Below are positions 32,118 to 40,781 of a stretch of 64,000 nucleotides of DNA, in pieces (position 1 is the first letter of the stretch; every line of letters starts with the position of its first letter). The translations under genes and the position numbers were made by a program. The notes beneath the pieces are model-generated. The model was not told the DNA's origin. It saw only the letters and a program-made list of their open reading frames with translations, and searched no databases. Source of the stretch: G958296245 sp965262055 (GTDB lineage: Bacteria; Chloroflexota; Dehalococcoidia; Lucifugimonadales; G958296245); NCBI GenBank assembly GCA_965262055.1, contig CBDHEI010000002.1, forward strand, positions 992,001-1,056,000, given 5' to 3'.

Positions 32118-33815
32118 ATGCGCGTATCCAAACTCTTCGGCAAGACGCTCAGGGACGACCCCTCCGAGGCGGAGATCGCCAGCCACCGCCTCATGCTCAG
32201 GGCCGGCCTCATCTCTCAGGTCGCCTCCGGAGTCTACAGCTACCTCCCCCTCGCATGGCGCTCCCTACGCAAGATCGAGCAGATCATCCGCGAGGAGATG
32301 GACGCCGCCGGCGGTCAGGAGCTTCGCCTCCCCGTCCTGCAGCCCGTCGAGATATGGGAGACCTCCGGCCGCAGCGCGGTCTTCGGACACGACATGTTCC
32401 GCGTCCAGGACCGCCGCGAGCGCCCCATGGTCATGGCCCCCACCCACGAGGAGGTGCTCACCTCCCACGTCAAGGCCAACGTCAATAGCTACCGCGACCT
32501 GCCACTCATCCTCTACCAGATACAGACCAAGTTCCGCGACGAGCCCCGGCCCAGGGGCGGCCTGATTCGCGTCCGCGAGTTCGACATGAAGGACGCCTAT
32601 AGCTTCGACGCCGACGACGAGGGCCTTGACCGCAGCTACCAGGCCATGGTGCGGGCCTACAAGCGCATCTACGAGCGCTGCGGACTCGACACCATCATGG
32701 TGGAGGCCGACAGCGGCGCCATCGGCGGCAAGGACTCCCACGAGTTCATCGCGCTTGCCGAGGTCGGCGAGGACACAGTCGTCCTCTGCGGCTCCTGCGG
32801 CTACGCCGCCAACGTCGAGAGGGCAGCCTTCAAGAAGACGCCCAACCCACCGGAGCACCCACTCCCCCTGGAGGAGGTCGCCACCCCCGGTATCAAGACC
32901 ATCGAGGATCTCGCCCGCTACCTCGACACACCGGCATGGAGGACCCTCAAGGCTGTCATATACATGGCCGACGGCGAGATGGTCTTCGTTGCCATCAGGG
33001 GCGACCTCGAGGTCAACGAGGTCAAGCTGAAGAACGCCCTCGGCGGCGCAGAGCTCAGGTTCGCTACACCTCAGGAGGTCGAGGAAGCAGGTCTCGTGCC
33101 CGGCTCCGCATCTCCTATCGGCGCCAACGCCAGGATCGTCGCCGACGACTCACTGCGCCTCGGCTCCAACTTCATCATGGGCTCCAACAAGGACGGCTAC
33201 CATCTGCGCAACGCCAACTCCCCACGCGACTTCGAGCCCGACCTCGTAACCGACATCGCCCTCGTGCAGGACGGCTACGCCTGCCCCACGTGCGACGGCG
33301 TCCTCTCCACCAGCCGGGGCATCGAGGTGGGCCACGTCTTCAAGCTGGACACCAGGTACAGTGAGGCCTTCGGCTGCACCTATCCCGGCCAGGACGACGT
33401 CCAGAGGCCCGTTGTCATGGGATGCTACGGCATCGGCGTCGGCCGCCTGCTGGCTGCGACCGTAGAGCAGACACACGACAAGGCCGGCATGGTACTCCCG
33501 GAGGCCGTCGCGCCGTACGCGGTCAGGCTCGCCGCCCTCAACGTCGAGCGCGAGGACGTCGCCGAGGCTGCCGACGCCTTATACAATAACCTCACCGAGG
33601 CTGGCGTCGAGGTGCTCTACGACGACCGCCAGGAGTCGGTGGGCGTCAAGTTCAACGACGCCGAGCTGCTCGGCCTCCCCATCCTGCTCGTAGTCAGCCC
33701 ACGCAACATCACCAAGGACGTGGTCGAGGTACGCCGGCGCGCCGGAGGCGAATCCACCCTCGTCCCCCGAGGCGTCGTCGCCGAGTACGTCCAGTCCCTC
33801 CTCTCAGTGCGGTAG
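32118..33815 (+). CDS. proS: Prolyl-tRNA synthetase (bacterial type)
   Basis: Class II synthetase charging tRNA-Pro. The 565-aa protein has RLMLRAGLISQVASGVYSYLPL (motif 1 region), TKFRDEPRPRGGLIRVREFDMKDAYSFD (motif 2), a YbaK-like editing insertion (about residues 220-390) and the motif 3 block VVMGCYGIGVGRLLAATVEQ, then an anticodon-binding C-terminus ending EYVQSLLSVR. Starts 11 bp after ispG. Confidence 0.96.
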   Translation: MRVSKLFGKTLRDDPSEAEIASHRLMLRAGLISQVASGVYSYLPLAWRSLRKIEQIIREEMDAAGGQELRLPVLQPVEIWETSGRSAVFGHDMFRVQDRRERPMVMAPTHEEVLTSHVKANVNSYRDLPLILYQIQTKFRDEPRPRGGLIRVREFDMKDAYSFDADDEGLDRSYQAMVRAYKRIYERCGLDTIMVEADSGAIGGKDSHEFIALAEVGEDTVVLCGSCGYAANVERAAFKKTPNPPEHPLPLEEVATPGIKTIEDLARYLDTPAWRTLKAVIYMADGEMVFVAIRGDLEVNEVKLKNALGGAELRFATPQEVEEAGLVPGSASPIGANARIVADDSLRLGSNFIMGSNKDGYHLRNANSPRDFEPDLVTDIALVQDGYACPTCDGVLSTSRGIEVGHVFKLDTRYSEAFGCTYPGQDDVQRPVVMGCYGIGVGRLLAATVEQTHDKAGMVLPEAVAPYAVRLAALNVEREDVAEAADALYNNLTEAGVEVLYDDRQESVGVKFNDAELLGLPILLVVSPRNITKDVVEVRRRAGGESTLVPRGVVAEYVQSLLSVR

Positions 33816-34075
33816 CCTTTCGACGTCCGCGTCCTATCAGGCCCACCAGTTTACATTTAAGACCTGAGAAGAATCGAACTCGTCCCGTGAGAACTCCTTA
33901 AACGGGACGGAATCCCCTAATCTAGCCATGACCCCATTGTGGAGGGGCCTATGGCTGGACTCTACTAGCCGCTGATGCTAACTTCGGATAAGGTCACAGA
34001 GTCCAAGAACATCCGCCGTGGACGCGTTAATCACGGTGCGCGTGCGGGTTCGATTTACATGAAGATCAGTATCTA
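33816..34075. other. Gap after proS with hairpins
   Basis: GTCCCGT and ACGGGAC form a 7-bp stem near 33883, and GGACTCT with AGAGTCC another across 33957-34005. Short tracts such as GAATCGAACTC resemble a tRNA T-arm, but no acceptor or anticodon stem can be closed, so no RNA gene is called. GC drops here at the entry to the accessory island. Confidence 0.4.
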
Positions 34076-34258
34076 GTGAGGCTGGCAATGTACGAAGAGA
34101 ACGCCTTCTTCAACTCTCCGCCGATGGATGCAGTACTGTGGAAATACCTTGATTTCACGAAATTTGTGTCCCTATTGGACAAGAATACTCTATTTTTTGT
34201 AAGAGCAGATAAGCTGGGCGATCCGTTCGAAGGTTCCTACAGCAGGATGAACATTAAG
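34076..34258 (+). pseudogene. DUF2971 protein, N-terminal half (split by a composite transposon)
   Basis: The first 61 codons end ...EGSYSRMNIK at the target duplication TTAAG (34254-34258). The family pattern LWKYLDFTKFVSLLDKNTLFFVRADKLGDPFEG is typical of DUF2971, proteins of unknown function often found in defence or mobile islands. The C-terminal half resumes at 37222. Joining the halves with one TTAAG gives ...RMNIKIRPELYRDQIPE in frame. ATG 34088 is an alternative start. Confidence 0.8.
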
Positions 34259-34416
34259 CCCACATTTCCCATATCAACCCTGCAGGGCTTGCCGTAATCA
34301 GCAACAGCGATACCCGATGTAGCCGAATAGCAGAGCACAGTGGTTATCATGAGTGCTAGACTGGTCGCGAGCGACTGCTTTGGCTGTTGATAACGTACTG
34401 TCCTCGGAGGCACCCA

Positions 34417-35748
34417 ATGGGTGAAAGCACCAACCCCCGCGCCACGCTCCGTTTCGACCGCCGTGTACGGTTGGAGTTTCGCGGCGCTACCATCACCTCG
34501 GACGCCGGACTGTTGGCCTGTCGCGAGCTGGATGATGCACTGGGACTGATGGAGACGGCGAATGAATGTCTACAGGAGAGTCGGGGCGGTCGTAACGTGC
34601 AGCACCGATTGGTGGGCCTCCTCAGGCAGTCAGTGTACAGTCGTCTCGCAGGCTACGAGGATACCAACGATGCTGAACGGTTGGCCGACGATCCGACGAT
34701 GCGGGTAGTCGTTGGAGACCGAGGCATCGACAGACCAGCGGCAAGCACCAACACCATGAGCCGGTTCGAGACCGAGGTGCTTACCCAGGACGGCAACGTG
34801 GAAGGGTTGGGCCGAGTGAACGCTAAGTGGGTGGACGGAGCTATGTCCCGCACGCCGCACCGGCGGGTGATCTTGGACATGGACAGTTCGGAGAGCCCGG
34901 TACATGGAGAACAGGAGGGAGCATCGTACAACGGTCACTTTGGGAGCACGTGCTATCACCCTTTGTTCGTGTTCAACCAGTTCGGTGACTGTGAGGGCGC
35001 GATGCTCCGCGCGGGGAACGTACATAGCGCGCGCAGGTGGCGTGATGTATTGGATCCGGTCCTGTCCCGCTACGGGGCGACAGGAGTGCGGCGGTACTTT
35101 CGTGCCGATGCCGCATTCGCCAAGCCGGACATCTATGAGTACCTCGAGGAGCGGCACGTCCTTTACGCTATAAGACTCCCCGGCAACGAGGTGCTGCAAC
35201 GGGAGATCGCCCCTCTGCTCAGGAGGCCTGTGGGCAGGCCGCCGAAGCGTCCAGTGATCCTATACGACGACTTTTGGTATCGTGCCGGGAGTTGGGACCG
35301 GGCACGGCGGGTGGTGGCCAAGGTGGAGTGGCACAGGGGAGAGCTGTTCCCTCGGGTGGGCTTCATCGTCACGAGCATGACGGCTGGCCCCGAAGGAGCG
35401 GTGCGATTCTACAATGGTCGCGGGACAGCCGAGCAGTGGATCAAGGAGGGGAAGTACGCCCTGAACTGGACTCGGCTGTCGTGCCATCGGTTCGTGGCCA
35501 ACCGGGTGCGTCTGTCTCTGTTCATTCTGGCGTACAACCTTGGGAACTTCCTTCGCCGGTTATGCCTGCCCAAGGCGGTCAAGCACTGGTCGCTGCGGAG
35601 CGTGCAGGTCAAGCTGATCAAGATGGGAGGCCGTCTGGTGCGGCACTCCCGGTGGTTGATCTTTCAGTTGTCCGAGGTGTCGGTTCCTCGACGGTTGTTC
35701 CAGGGAGTGTTGGATCGTATCGGCCGGTTATCGCCGGCGCCAAGCTGA
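34417..35748 (+). CDS. IS1380-family transposase (composite element)
   Basis: A 443-aa transposase from ATG 34417 with the family N-terminus RATLRFDRRVRLEFRGATITSDAGLLACRELD in part, DSSESPVHG near the first catalytic Asp, RADAAFA (second Asp), and EQWIKEGKYALNWTRLS with the Glu. It is only distantly related to the other IS1380 transposases here. The frame is intact, so it can supply transposase for both outer ends. Confidence 0.92.
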   Translation: MGESTNPRATLRFDRRVRLEFRGATITSDAGLLACRELDDALGLMETANECLQESRGGRNVQHRLVGLLRQSVYSRLAGYEDTNDAERLADDPTMRVVVGDRGIDRPAASTNTMSRFETEVLTQDGNVEGLGRVNAKWVDGAMSRTPHRRVILDMDSSESPVHGEQEGASYNGHFGSTCYHPLFVFNQFGDCEGAMLRAGNVHSARRWRDVLDPVLSRYGATGVRRYFRADAAFAKPDIYEYLEERHVLYAIRLPGNEVLQREIAPLLRRPVGRPPKRPVILYDDFWYRAGSWDRARRVVAKVEWHRGELFPRVGFIVTSMTAGPEGAVRFYNGRGTAEQWIKEGKYALNWTRLSCHRFVANRVRLSLFILAYNLGNFLRRLCLPKAVKHWSLRSVQVKLIKMGGRLVRHSRWLIFQLSEVSVPRRLFQGVLDRIGRLSPAPS

Positions 35749-36052
35749 GGGAGGGTACAACCACGATCTTGCCAAGAGGGGGAGAGCGCTCCAGGGAGTC
35801 GCCTTGTCTTCAATGCTCTTTCACCCCACTGGCAGGGGACACGAGGACGATGAAGACGGACAAGAAGCATGGGTCACGGCAAGAAACGCATCCCTTATTG
35901 GATAGACCGGAGATTGACTGACCTTGCAGGACCCGAATATCCTGCCATCATCTCGTTTGGACTGCCCTATGAGCCTGAAGACTCCCAATATGGGAAATGC
36001 CGGTCCATACCTCACGAGTTGCGAGGCACCTGTGCAGCAACCTAACCAGCAC

Positions 36053-36475
36053 ATGGTCATGGTCGGCACCCTCATCGGTGCCCTTGGCCTCTGTCTCGTT
36101 CTCGCCTCCATCGGCTGTAACAGCGGCCCAGAGTCTGGTGACAGCCAAGGCTCCGGGTGGGTCGGATATGCGGCCCTCGACGAAGGCACAAAGCCTCCTC
36201 CCGACGTGGGTCTCCTTGATACCCAACGTGTTCATCTAGCCGGAGCAGAAATGGCTCTGTCGTACGACTGGCCCACCCATGCCTTCACGGGTAAGATGGA
36301 GAACACCACAACGGCCACGCTGCGCCGGGTCAGCGTTCAAGTCCACCTCTCAAACGGGATTAAGTTAGGCCCGACCACCCCGGTCGACCTGGCTCCCGCT
36401 CAGGTTGTGAACGTCACCATCCCGGCAAGCAGTCAACCCTTCACCCATTGGAGCGCATACTTAGAAGTCGACTGA
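36053..36475 (+). CDS. Small lipoprotein with FxLYD-like domain (transposon passenger)
   Basis: From ATG 36053 the 140-aa product has a signal ending LASIGC, a linker, and a C-terminal domain (EMALSYDWPTHAFTGKMENTTT, then VSVQVHLSNGIKLGPT and VVNVTIP) that resembles the beta-sandwich FxLYD-type domain. The function is unknown. It starts just beyond the inner end of the left IS, so it is cargo of the composite element. Confidence 0.65.
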   Translation: MVMVGTLIGALGLCLVLASIGCNSGPESGDSQGSGWVGYAALDEGTKPPPDVGLLDTQRVHLAGAEMALSYDWPTHAFTGKMENTTTATLRRVSVQVHLSNGIKLGPTTPVDLAPAQVVNVTIPASSQPFTHWSAYLEVD

Positions 36476-36542
36476 TTTCTGCTTAGACTCGACTGAGGGA
36501 AGTTGCCTCCGCATCTCTCACGCATGGCCTAGGCAATCACCC

Positions 36543-36815
36543 TTAGATCGGCACGGCCAGCAGCGAACGTTCTTTGTCGTTCCATTCACGGATTGACGCA
36601 AGGTCCTCAACTCCGCTGACCTCAATTAGCTCAACCAAGCGCATACGGTCAAGGATGATGTTTACGGTTCTTCTTAACTCGTCCCATCGGTCGAATGCCG
36701 GGAGAAGTGCAAAGGGCACGGCAATGGCCGTAAGGGGCTCTCTCCCGAAATCGATCCACCCATTCCAGATCTCGGGCACAATATCTTTAGCCTTTGGTGT
36801 CCAATTCTCGGCCAC
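36543..36815 (-). CDS. Hypothetical protein (transposon passenger)
   Basis: A 90-aa product with Trp-rich N-terminus (MAENWTPKAKDIVPEIWNGWIDFG) and a helical rest (DELRRTVNIILDRMRLVELIEV). No membrane segment, no recognised family. Its start lies about 25 bp from the right IS fragment. It may be complete or be cut by that junction. Confidence 0.45.
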   Translation of the reverse strand: MAENWTPKAKDIVPEIWNGWIDFGREPLTAIAVPFALLPAFDRWDELRRTVNIILDRMRLVELIEVSGVEDLASIREWNDKERSLLAVPI

Positions 36816-36837
36816 TGTGCACTAGGTTTATGGCGGT

Positions 36838-37096
36838 CAGCATCGTTGGTATCCTCGTAGCCTGCCAGACGACTGTACACCGACTGCCTGAGGAGGCCCA
36901 CCAATCGGTGCTGCACGTTACGACCGCCCCGACTCTCCTGCAGACATTCATCCGCCGTCTCCGTCAGTCTCCAGTGCATCATCCAGCTCGCAACAGGCCA
37001 ACAGTCCGGCGTCCGAGGTGATGGTAGCGCCGCGAACTCCAACCGTATACGGCGGTCGAAACGGAGCGTGGCGCGGGGGTTGGTGCTTTCACCCAT
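36838..37096 (-). pseudogene. Fragment of the IS1380-type transposase at the right end of the composite
   Basis: It reads MGESTNPRATLRFDRRIRLEF and, after a local frame change, TADECLQESRGGRNVQHRL to EDTNDAD, matching the first ~90 residues of the transposase at 34417. Homology stops near 36838. The leader between the end and the ATG is about 33 bp shorter than in the left copy. It cannot encode an active enzyme, but its outer inverted repeat is intact. Confidence 0.8.
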
Positions 37097-37221
37097 TGGG
37101 TGCCTCCGAGGACAGTACGTCTAGCACTCATGATAACCACAGTGCTCTGCTAGTCGGCTAGATCGGGTAGCGATGTTACTGATTACGAAACACCTTGTAG
37201 GGTTGATATGGGAAATGTGGG

Positions 37222-37793
37222 TTAAGATACGCCCTGAATTATATAGGGACCAGATACCTGAGCATGCGCTCCAACAAATGGCTGATTTCATCAGGGAATC
37301 AAGGCGCTTCACCCTAGTCAATTGTTGGCACTGGAGCACTTATGAGTCCGCTGCTATGTGGAGACTGTATTCTAGAGAGAGTGACGGCGTCGCGATTAAG
37401 ACAGATTTCAAATCATTGTCAGAATCCTTCGTAGGGGAGGATAAAGTTTTCATCGGGACTGTAAATTACGTCGATTACGATACGGCATTCATTCCAGAGA
37501 ACAATATGTTTTCCCCTTATCTGCATAAGCGCAAAAGTTTCGAGCCGGAAAAGGAAGTCAGGGCCCTTACACAAGAGATTCCCAGCAGGGATGGAAAGTC
37601 CGATATGTCCCAGGACCTGTACGTAGTCGGAAAATACCAACCAGTGGAACTCTCCGTATTGATTTCCGAAGTAATTGTCGCTCCATTTGCGGAGGAATGG
37701 TTTCTTGAACTTGTGACATCTGTCGCAGCGCGGTATGGCCTGCAGGCAGCTGTTGCTAAGTCTTCGTTGGCTGAAGAACCGGTTTGGAAGTAG
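37222..37793 (+). pseudogene. DUF2971 protein, C-terminal half
   Basis: It continues the gene broken at 34258, reading IRPELYRDQIPEHALQQMADF, then the conserved NCWHWSTYESAAMWRLYSRESDGVAIKT and EKEVRALTQE segments of DUF2971, to a natural stop at 37793. The base composition is lower in GC than the flanking metabolic genes. The whole protein would have about 250 residues. It is unlikely to be expressed from its own start. Confidence 0.8.
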
Positions 37794-37932
37794 ACAGTTT
37801 GACCAACAGCACCAATCTCAATGAATACTACCCCTGTAGACCGTCAGCTGGCGGCATGGGCCACCACGCTCCACCGTGGTTTGACTTTCTGATTTTTACC
37901 GACCAATTCAGCGACGCGAGGCGCTGACCAGA

Positions 37933-38775
37933 GTGAACACAATGGCCGCCAAGACTTCCTTTAAGGTTGCAGAACCCCGCAAAGCGGCCACCGAGTCGCC
38001 AGACCATTTCAGCGCATCCAGGAAGATCGACGAGAAGATTGCGGACTTGGGCGATTGGAGAGGCGAGAGGCTGAGCGAAATCCGCGGGATCATCCGCGAG
38101 TTCGACCCCGGGGTGGTCGAACAATGGAAGTGGCTGGGGTCACCCGCGTGGTCGCACGGCGGGATATTCGCGGTCGCCAACGCCCACAAGGACAAGGTGA
38201 AGCTCACGTTCGCACACGGAACCGTGCTCCCCGACCCCATGAAACTCTTCAACGCGACATTGGCCGGGAACACGTGGCGGGCGATAGACCTTCGCGAGGG
38301 AGACAGGATAGACGATGCCGCGCTCAAGGCGTTGGTGCGCGAGGCGGTGGCATACAACACCACACAGCCCGCGAAGCCGGTCCTCCTTTCAGGCGGCAAT
38401 CCTCAGATCGCGAAGGCTGACGGCGACGCCACCGTGCAGGCCTACATCGCGGCCATGCCAGGCTGGAAAAGTGACATCGGGCGCCGCCTCGACGAGCTCA
38501 TTGGGCGCACTGTGCCTGACGTGCGCAAGGCGGTGAGGTGGAACTCCCCCTTCTATGGCATCGAGGGCCAGGGTTGGTTCCTGAGTTACCACGTCTTCAC
38601 CCGCTACGTGAAGGTGACGTTCTTCCAAGGCGCGTCTCTGCGACCCGTTCCGCCCGGCGCGGGCAAGGACGAGAAATCGAAGTGGATCGACATATACGAG
38701 GACAGACTCGACGAGGAGCAGTTGCTGGCGTGGGTCCGGCAGGCGGCCGCCCTGCCCGGCTGGGACCTGACATGA
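37933..38775 (+). CDS. Protein with two DUF1801 (YdhG-like) domains
   Basis: The 280-aa protein has two related halves. The first (from about residue 26) has DHFSASRKIDEKIADLGDWRGERLSEIR with WKWLGSPAWSHGGIFAVAN. The second (from about 160) has VQAYIAAMPGWKSDIGRRLDELI with VRWNSPFYGIEGQGWFLSY. Both match the DUF1801 fold found in YdhG-like proteins, normally a single domain of about 115 residues. Function unknown. GTG 37933 or ATG 37942 may be the start. Confidence 0.75.
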   Translation: MNTMAAKTSFKVAEPRKAATESPDHFSASRKIDEKIADLGDWRGERLSEIRGIIREFDPGVVEQWKWLGSPAWSHGGIFAVANAHKDKVKLTFAHGTVLPDPMKLFNATLAGNTWRAIDLREGDRIDDAALKALVREAVAYNTTQPAKPVLLSGGNPQIAKADGDATVQAYIAAMPGWKSDIGRRLDELIGRTVPDVRKAVRWNSPFYGIEGQGWFLSYHVFTRYVKVTFFQGASLRPVPPGAGKDEKSKWIDIYEDRLDEEQLLAWVRQAAALPGWDLT

Positions 38776-38805
38776 CATCCTGCGGACCTGGACCGGCTCT
38801 CCTCG

Positions 38806-39170
38806 ATGGCAGACTGGGAGTGGCTACATATGGAGGGAGGTGTCGCGTTCGGCCCGAATGATGTCCCCGACGCTATCAGACAACTGATCGAACACGTCGG
38901 AGACGTCGACTGCGTCGTAGTGTCCCACGGCTCCCCGATGATCAGCGCCGAAGTCATGGACGGCGCCCCCAACCTCAAGATCATTGGCGAGCTGGAGGAA
39001 GACAGGTTCGCCTACCGCATCGACGTGGAGTCAGCCTGGGAGCGCGGCATCCGCACCGTCGATACGACCCACGGTTCCTCCTATCCAGTTGCCGAGCGGG
39101 CCCTTGGCCACGTCCCTACAGTTCGCGTGTGCGCGTGGGGCCGAGCTGTTCGGTACGAGACACCAAAGAG
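38806..39170 (+). pseudogene. D-2-hydroxyacid dehydrogenase-like, N-terminal remnant
   Basis: The frame reads CVVVSHGSPMISAEVMDGAPNLKIIGELEEDRFAYRIDVESAWERGI, then RTVDTTHGSSYPVAERAL, the start of the substrate-binding domain and the first part of the linker of the NAD-dependent 2-hydroxyacid dehydrogenase family. After ERAL the expected helix continues only in another frame, and the Rossmann domain is missing. It is a truncated, frameshifted relic. Confidence 0.7.
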
Positions 39171-39276
39171 GAGGGATACGGGGGAAGCCGGCTTGCGGCG
39201 TCCTCCGCTTACACAGCCTTGTGAGCCAGCAGGCACGGCCGTTTGTCAGCCTGGAAGGGTGTGACCACGGGATCGG

Positions 39277-40041
39277 CTACCCGCGGCCGATGTAGGGCAT
39301 GTCAGTCGCCATGATCGTGATGAATGGGACGTTCGTGTCCAGCGGCAAGTTCGACATGTACACGACTGTGTTGGCGACGTGCTCGACATCGAACCTCGAC
39401 TCCACCTTGATCGAGCCGTCGGCCTGCGGCGTGCCCGCCTGCATCCGGGCCGTCATGTCCGTGGCGGCGTTGCCGATATCTATCTGGCCGCACGCAATGT
39501 TGTACTTGCGGCCGTCGAGCGAGGTCGACTTGGTCAGGCCGGTGATCGCGTGTTTGGTGGACGTGTAGGGGGCCGAGTCGGGGCGCGGTACGTGGGCCGA
39601 GATCGAGCCATTGTTGATGATCCGGCCGCCCATCGGCTCCTGGACCTTCATGATCTTGATCGCTTCCTGAGTGCAGAGGAACGTCCCCGTTAGATTCGTA
39701 TCGACCACCCGTTGCCAGTCTTCGTAGGCCAGGTCTTCCATAGGCAGCCGGGGCGCTCCGTGGCCGGCGTTGTTGAACAGCACATCCAGCCGGCCGAACG
39801 CCTCCATCGTCCTGGCGAACAGCCCGCAGACCGACTCGGGGTTTCCGACGTCCGTCTGGACAGCCAGGATGGGCGCGTTGGCGCCGGCCTCCTCTACCGT
39901 CTCCCCCAATGGCTCCATTCGCCGCCCCGCTATGACGACGGAATAGCCCTCTCGCAGCAGTGCCAGTGCCGAATGCCTGCCAACCCCTGTCCCTCCCCCT
40001 GTAACGATAGCGACCCGTCCGTTCGAGCTCATCTGTAGCAT
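39277..40041 (-). CDS. Short-chain dehydrogenase/reductase
   Basis: Classical SDR of 254 aa with the nucleotide-binding TGGGTGVG, the DVGNPES acidic loop, NNAGHG, the catalytic Ser in NNGSIS, and the YTSTK segment (catalytic Tyr and Lys). The substrate is unknown. Residues after the active site (AATDMTARMQAG) form the substrate loop. It is followed by the frameshifted cinA relic upstream, with 26 bp between. Confidence 0.93.
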   Translation of the reverse strand: MLQMSSNGRVAIVTGGGTGVGRHSALALLREGYSVVIAGRRMEPLGETVEEAGANAPILAVQTDVGNPESVCGLFARTMEAFGRLDVLFNNAGHGAPRLPMEDLAYEDWQRVVDTNLTGTFLCTQEAIKIMKVQEPMGGRIINNGSISAHVPRPDSAPYTSTKHAITGLTKSTSLDGRKYNIACGQIDIGNAATDMTARMQAGTPQADGSIKVESRFDVEHVANTVVYMSNLPLDTNVPFITIMATDMPYIGRG

Positions 40042-40067
40042 CTCCTGATTATGCGTTTGTCACGGCT

Positions 40068-40561
40068 TCAGATCTGACCGGCGTCCTTGACACACTGCTC
40101 CAGCAGATCGAGCGCCGTCTTGGCAAACGTCCACATGTTTCGCTCGCGGTCGGCGACTCCGGTCTCCAAGGTGATCGCCGCCTCGACCGGCCCCGCCACC
40201 GCGATGCAGGAGTGTCCCGGGCCGTCTCCGTAACGGTTCCCCGTCGGCCCGCTGGCGCCCGTTTCCGCAAGGCCCCAAGTGGCGCGAGCAGTTCAAGCGC
40301 GGTCCGGGCGTTCAGCAGCGCGTACCCCTCCGTGCTGGCCCTCAGGCCCTCCATCGCTTCGTCGGGCACGCGTAGCAGCCCCCTTTGGGCTGCCCTGGTG
40401 TAGACCACGGCACCGCCTACGAAGTACGCGGAGGCGCCCGGCGCCGCCAGCAGCGCGGCGGACACAAGTCCTCCCGCAGACGACTCCACGACGGCGACGG
40501 TCTGTCCGCGTTCCTTGAGCAGCGCGCCGGCCGCCTCAGCCAGCGAGCGGAGGTCTTCCAT
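40068..40561 (-). pseudogene. CinA C-terminal (nicotinamide-nucleotide amidase) domain, frameshifted
   Basis: From ATG 40561 the frame reads MEDLRSLAEAAGALLKERG, with VVESSAGGLVSAALL where the family has the ESCTGG-type motif (here ESSAGG), and runs to LNARTALELL. A single missing base near 40287 shifts the rest: ATWGLAETGASGPTGNRYGD and RNMWTFAKTALDLLEQCVK lie in the next frame and end at the TGA 40068. One base restores about 165 residues. Pseudogene or assembly error. Confidence 0.75.
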
Positions 40562-40668
40562 GTGCTGTTCGCCTCCCTTCGAGGTCGGGACGCCCGCCAC
40601 CTTACCATAGGTCCGCGCCCCGGCGTCCATCCGCCCAGGCCCGTCCGCGAAGTCCTTCAGCCGCAAGC

Positions 40669-40781
40669 TCAGTCGATCGGGTCGAAGAAGGTCAGGTCGG
40701 CTCCCAGGTAGTCCATCGCCGCCACCTCGTCGCCCCGGGTCCGCGCGCGAACGTCACCCGTGGGGTTGCTCAATGCGTAAT
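40669..40781 (-). pseudogene. 3' remnant of a gene cut by IS1380 copy 3
   Basis: The short frame ends ARTRGDEVAAMDYLGADLTFFDPID. The pattern resembles a PIG-L/LmbE-type deacetylase segment (R-EE-x-AA-x-LGA-x-L-x-F-D), but it is too short for certainty. It runs into the IS1380 end at 40782, and no matching 5' part follows the element. DNA next to the element was probably lost. Confidence 0.4.

Larger units (their letters stand above)
34259..37221. mobile_element. Composite transposon with inverted IS1380-type ends
   Basis: The 2963-bp unit begins CCCACATTTCCCATATCAAC and ends with its inverse, and is flanked by the 5-bp duplication TTAAG (34254-34258 and 37222-37226). About 100 bp at each end are inverted copies. 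The left end belongs to a complete IS (34259 to about 36003, inner end ATATGGGAAATG). The right end is a 5' fragment of the same IS (about 36838-37221). Between them lie a lipoprotein gene and a hypothetical gene. It sits inside a DUF2971 gene. Confidence 0.85.

Noticed and set aside
33860..33950. tRNA- or tmRNA-like segment (GAATCGAACTC and a GGGACGAGTTCGATTC on the minus strand)
   Set aside because: The T-arm has a mismatch, no acceptor stem or CCA-type end can be closed, and no anticodon arm is found. At most a degraded att-site remnant.
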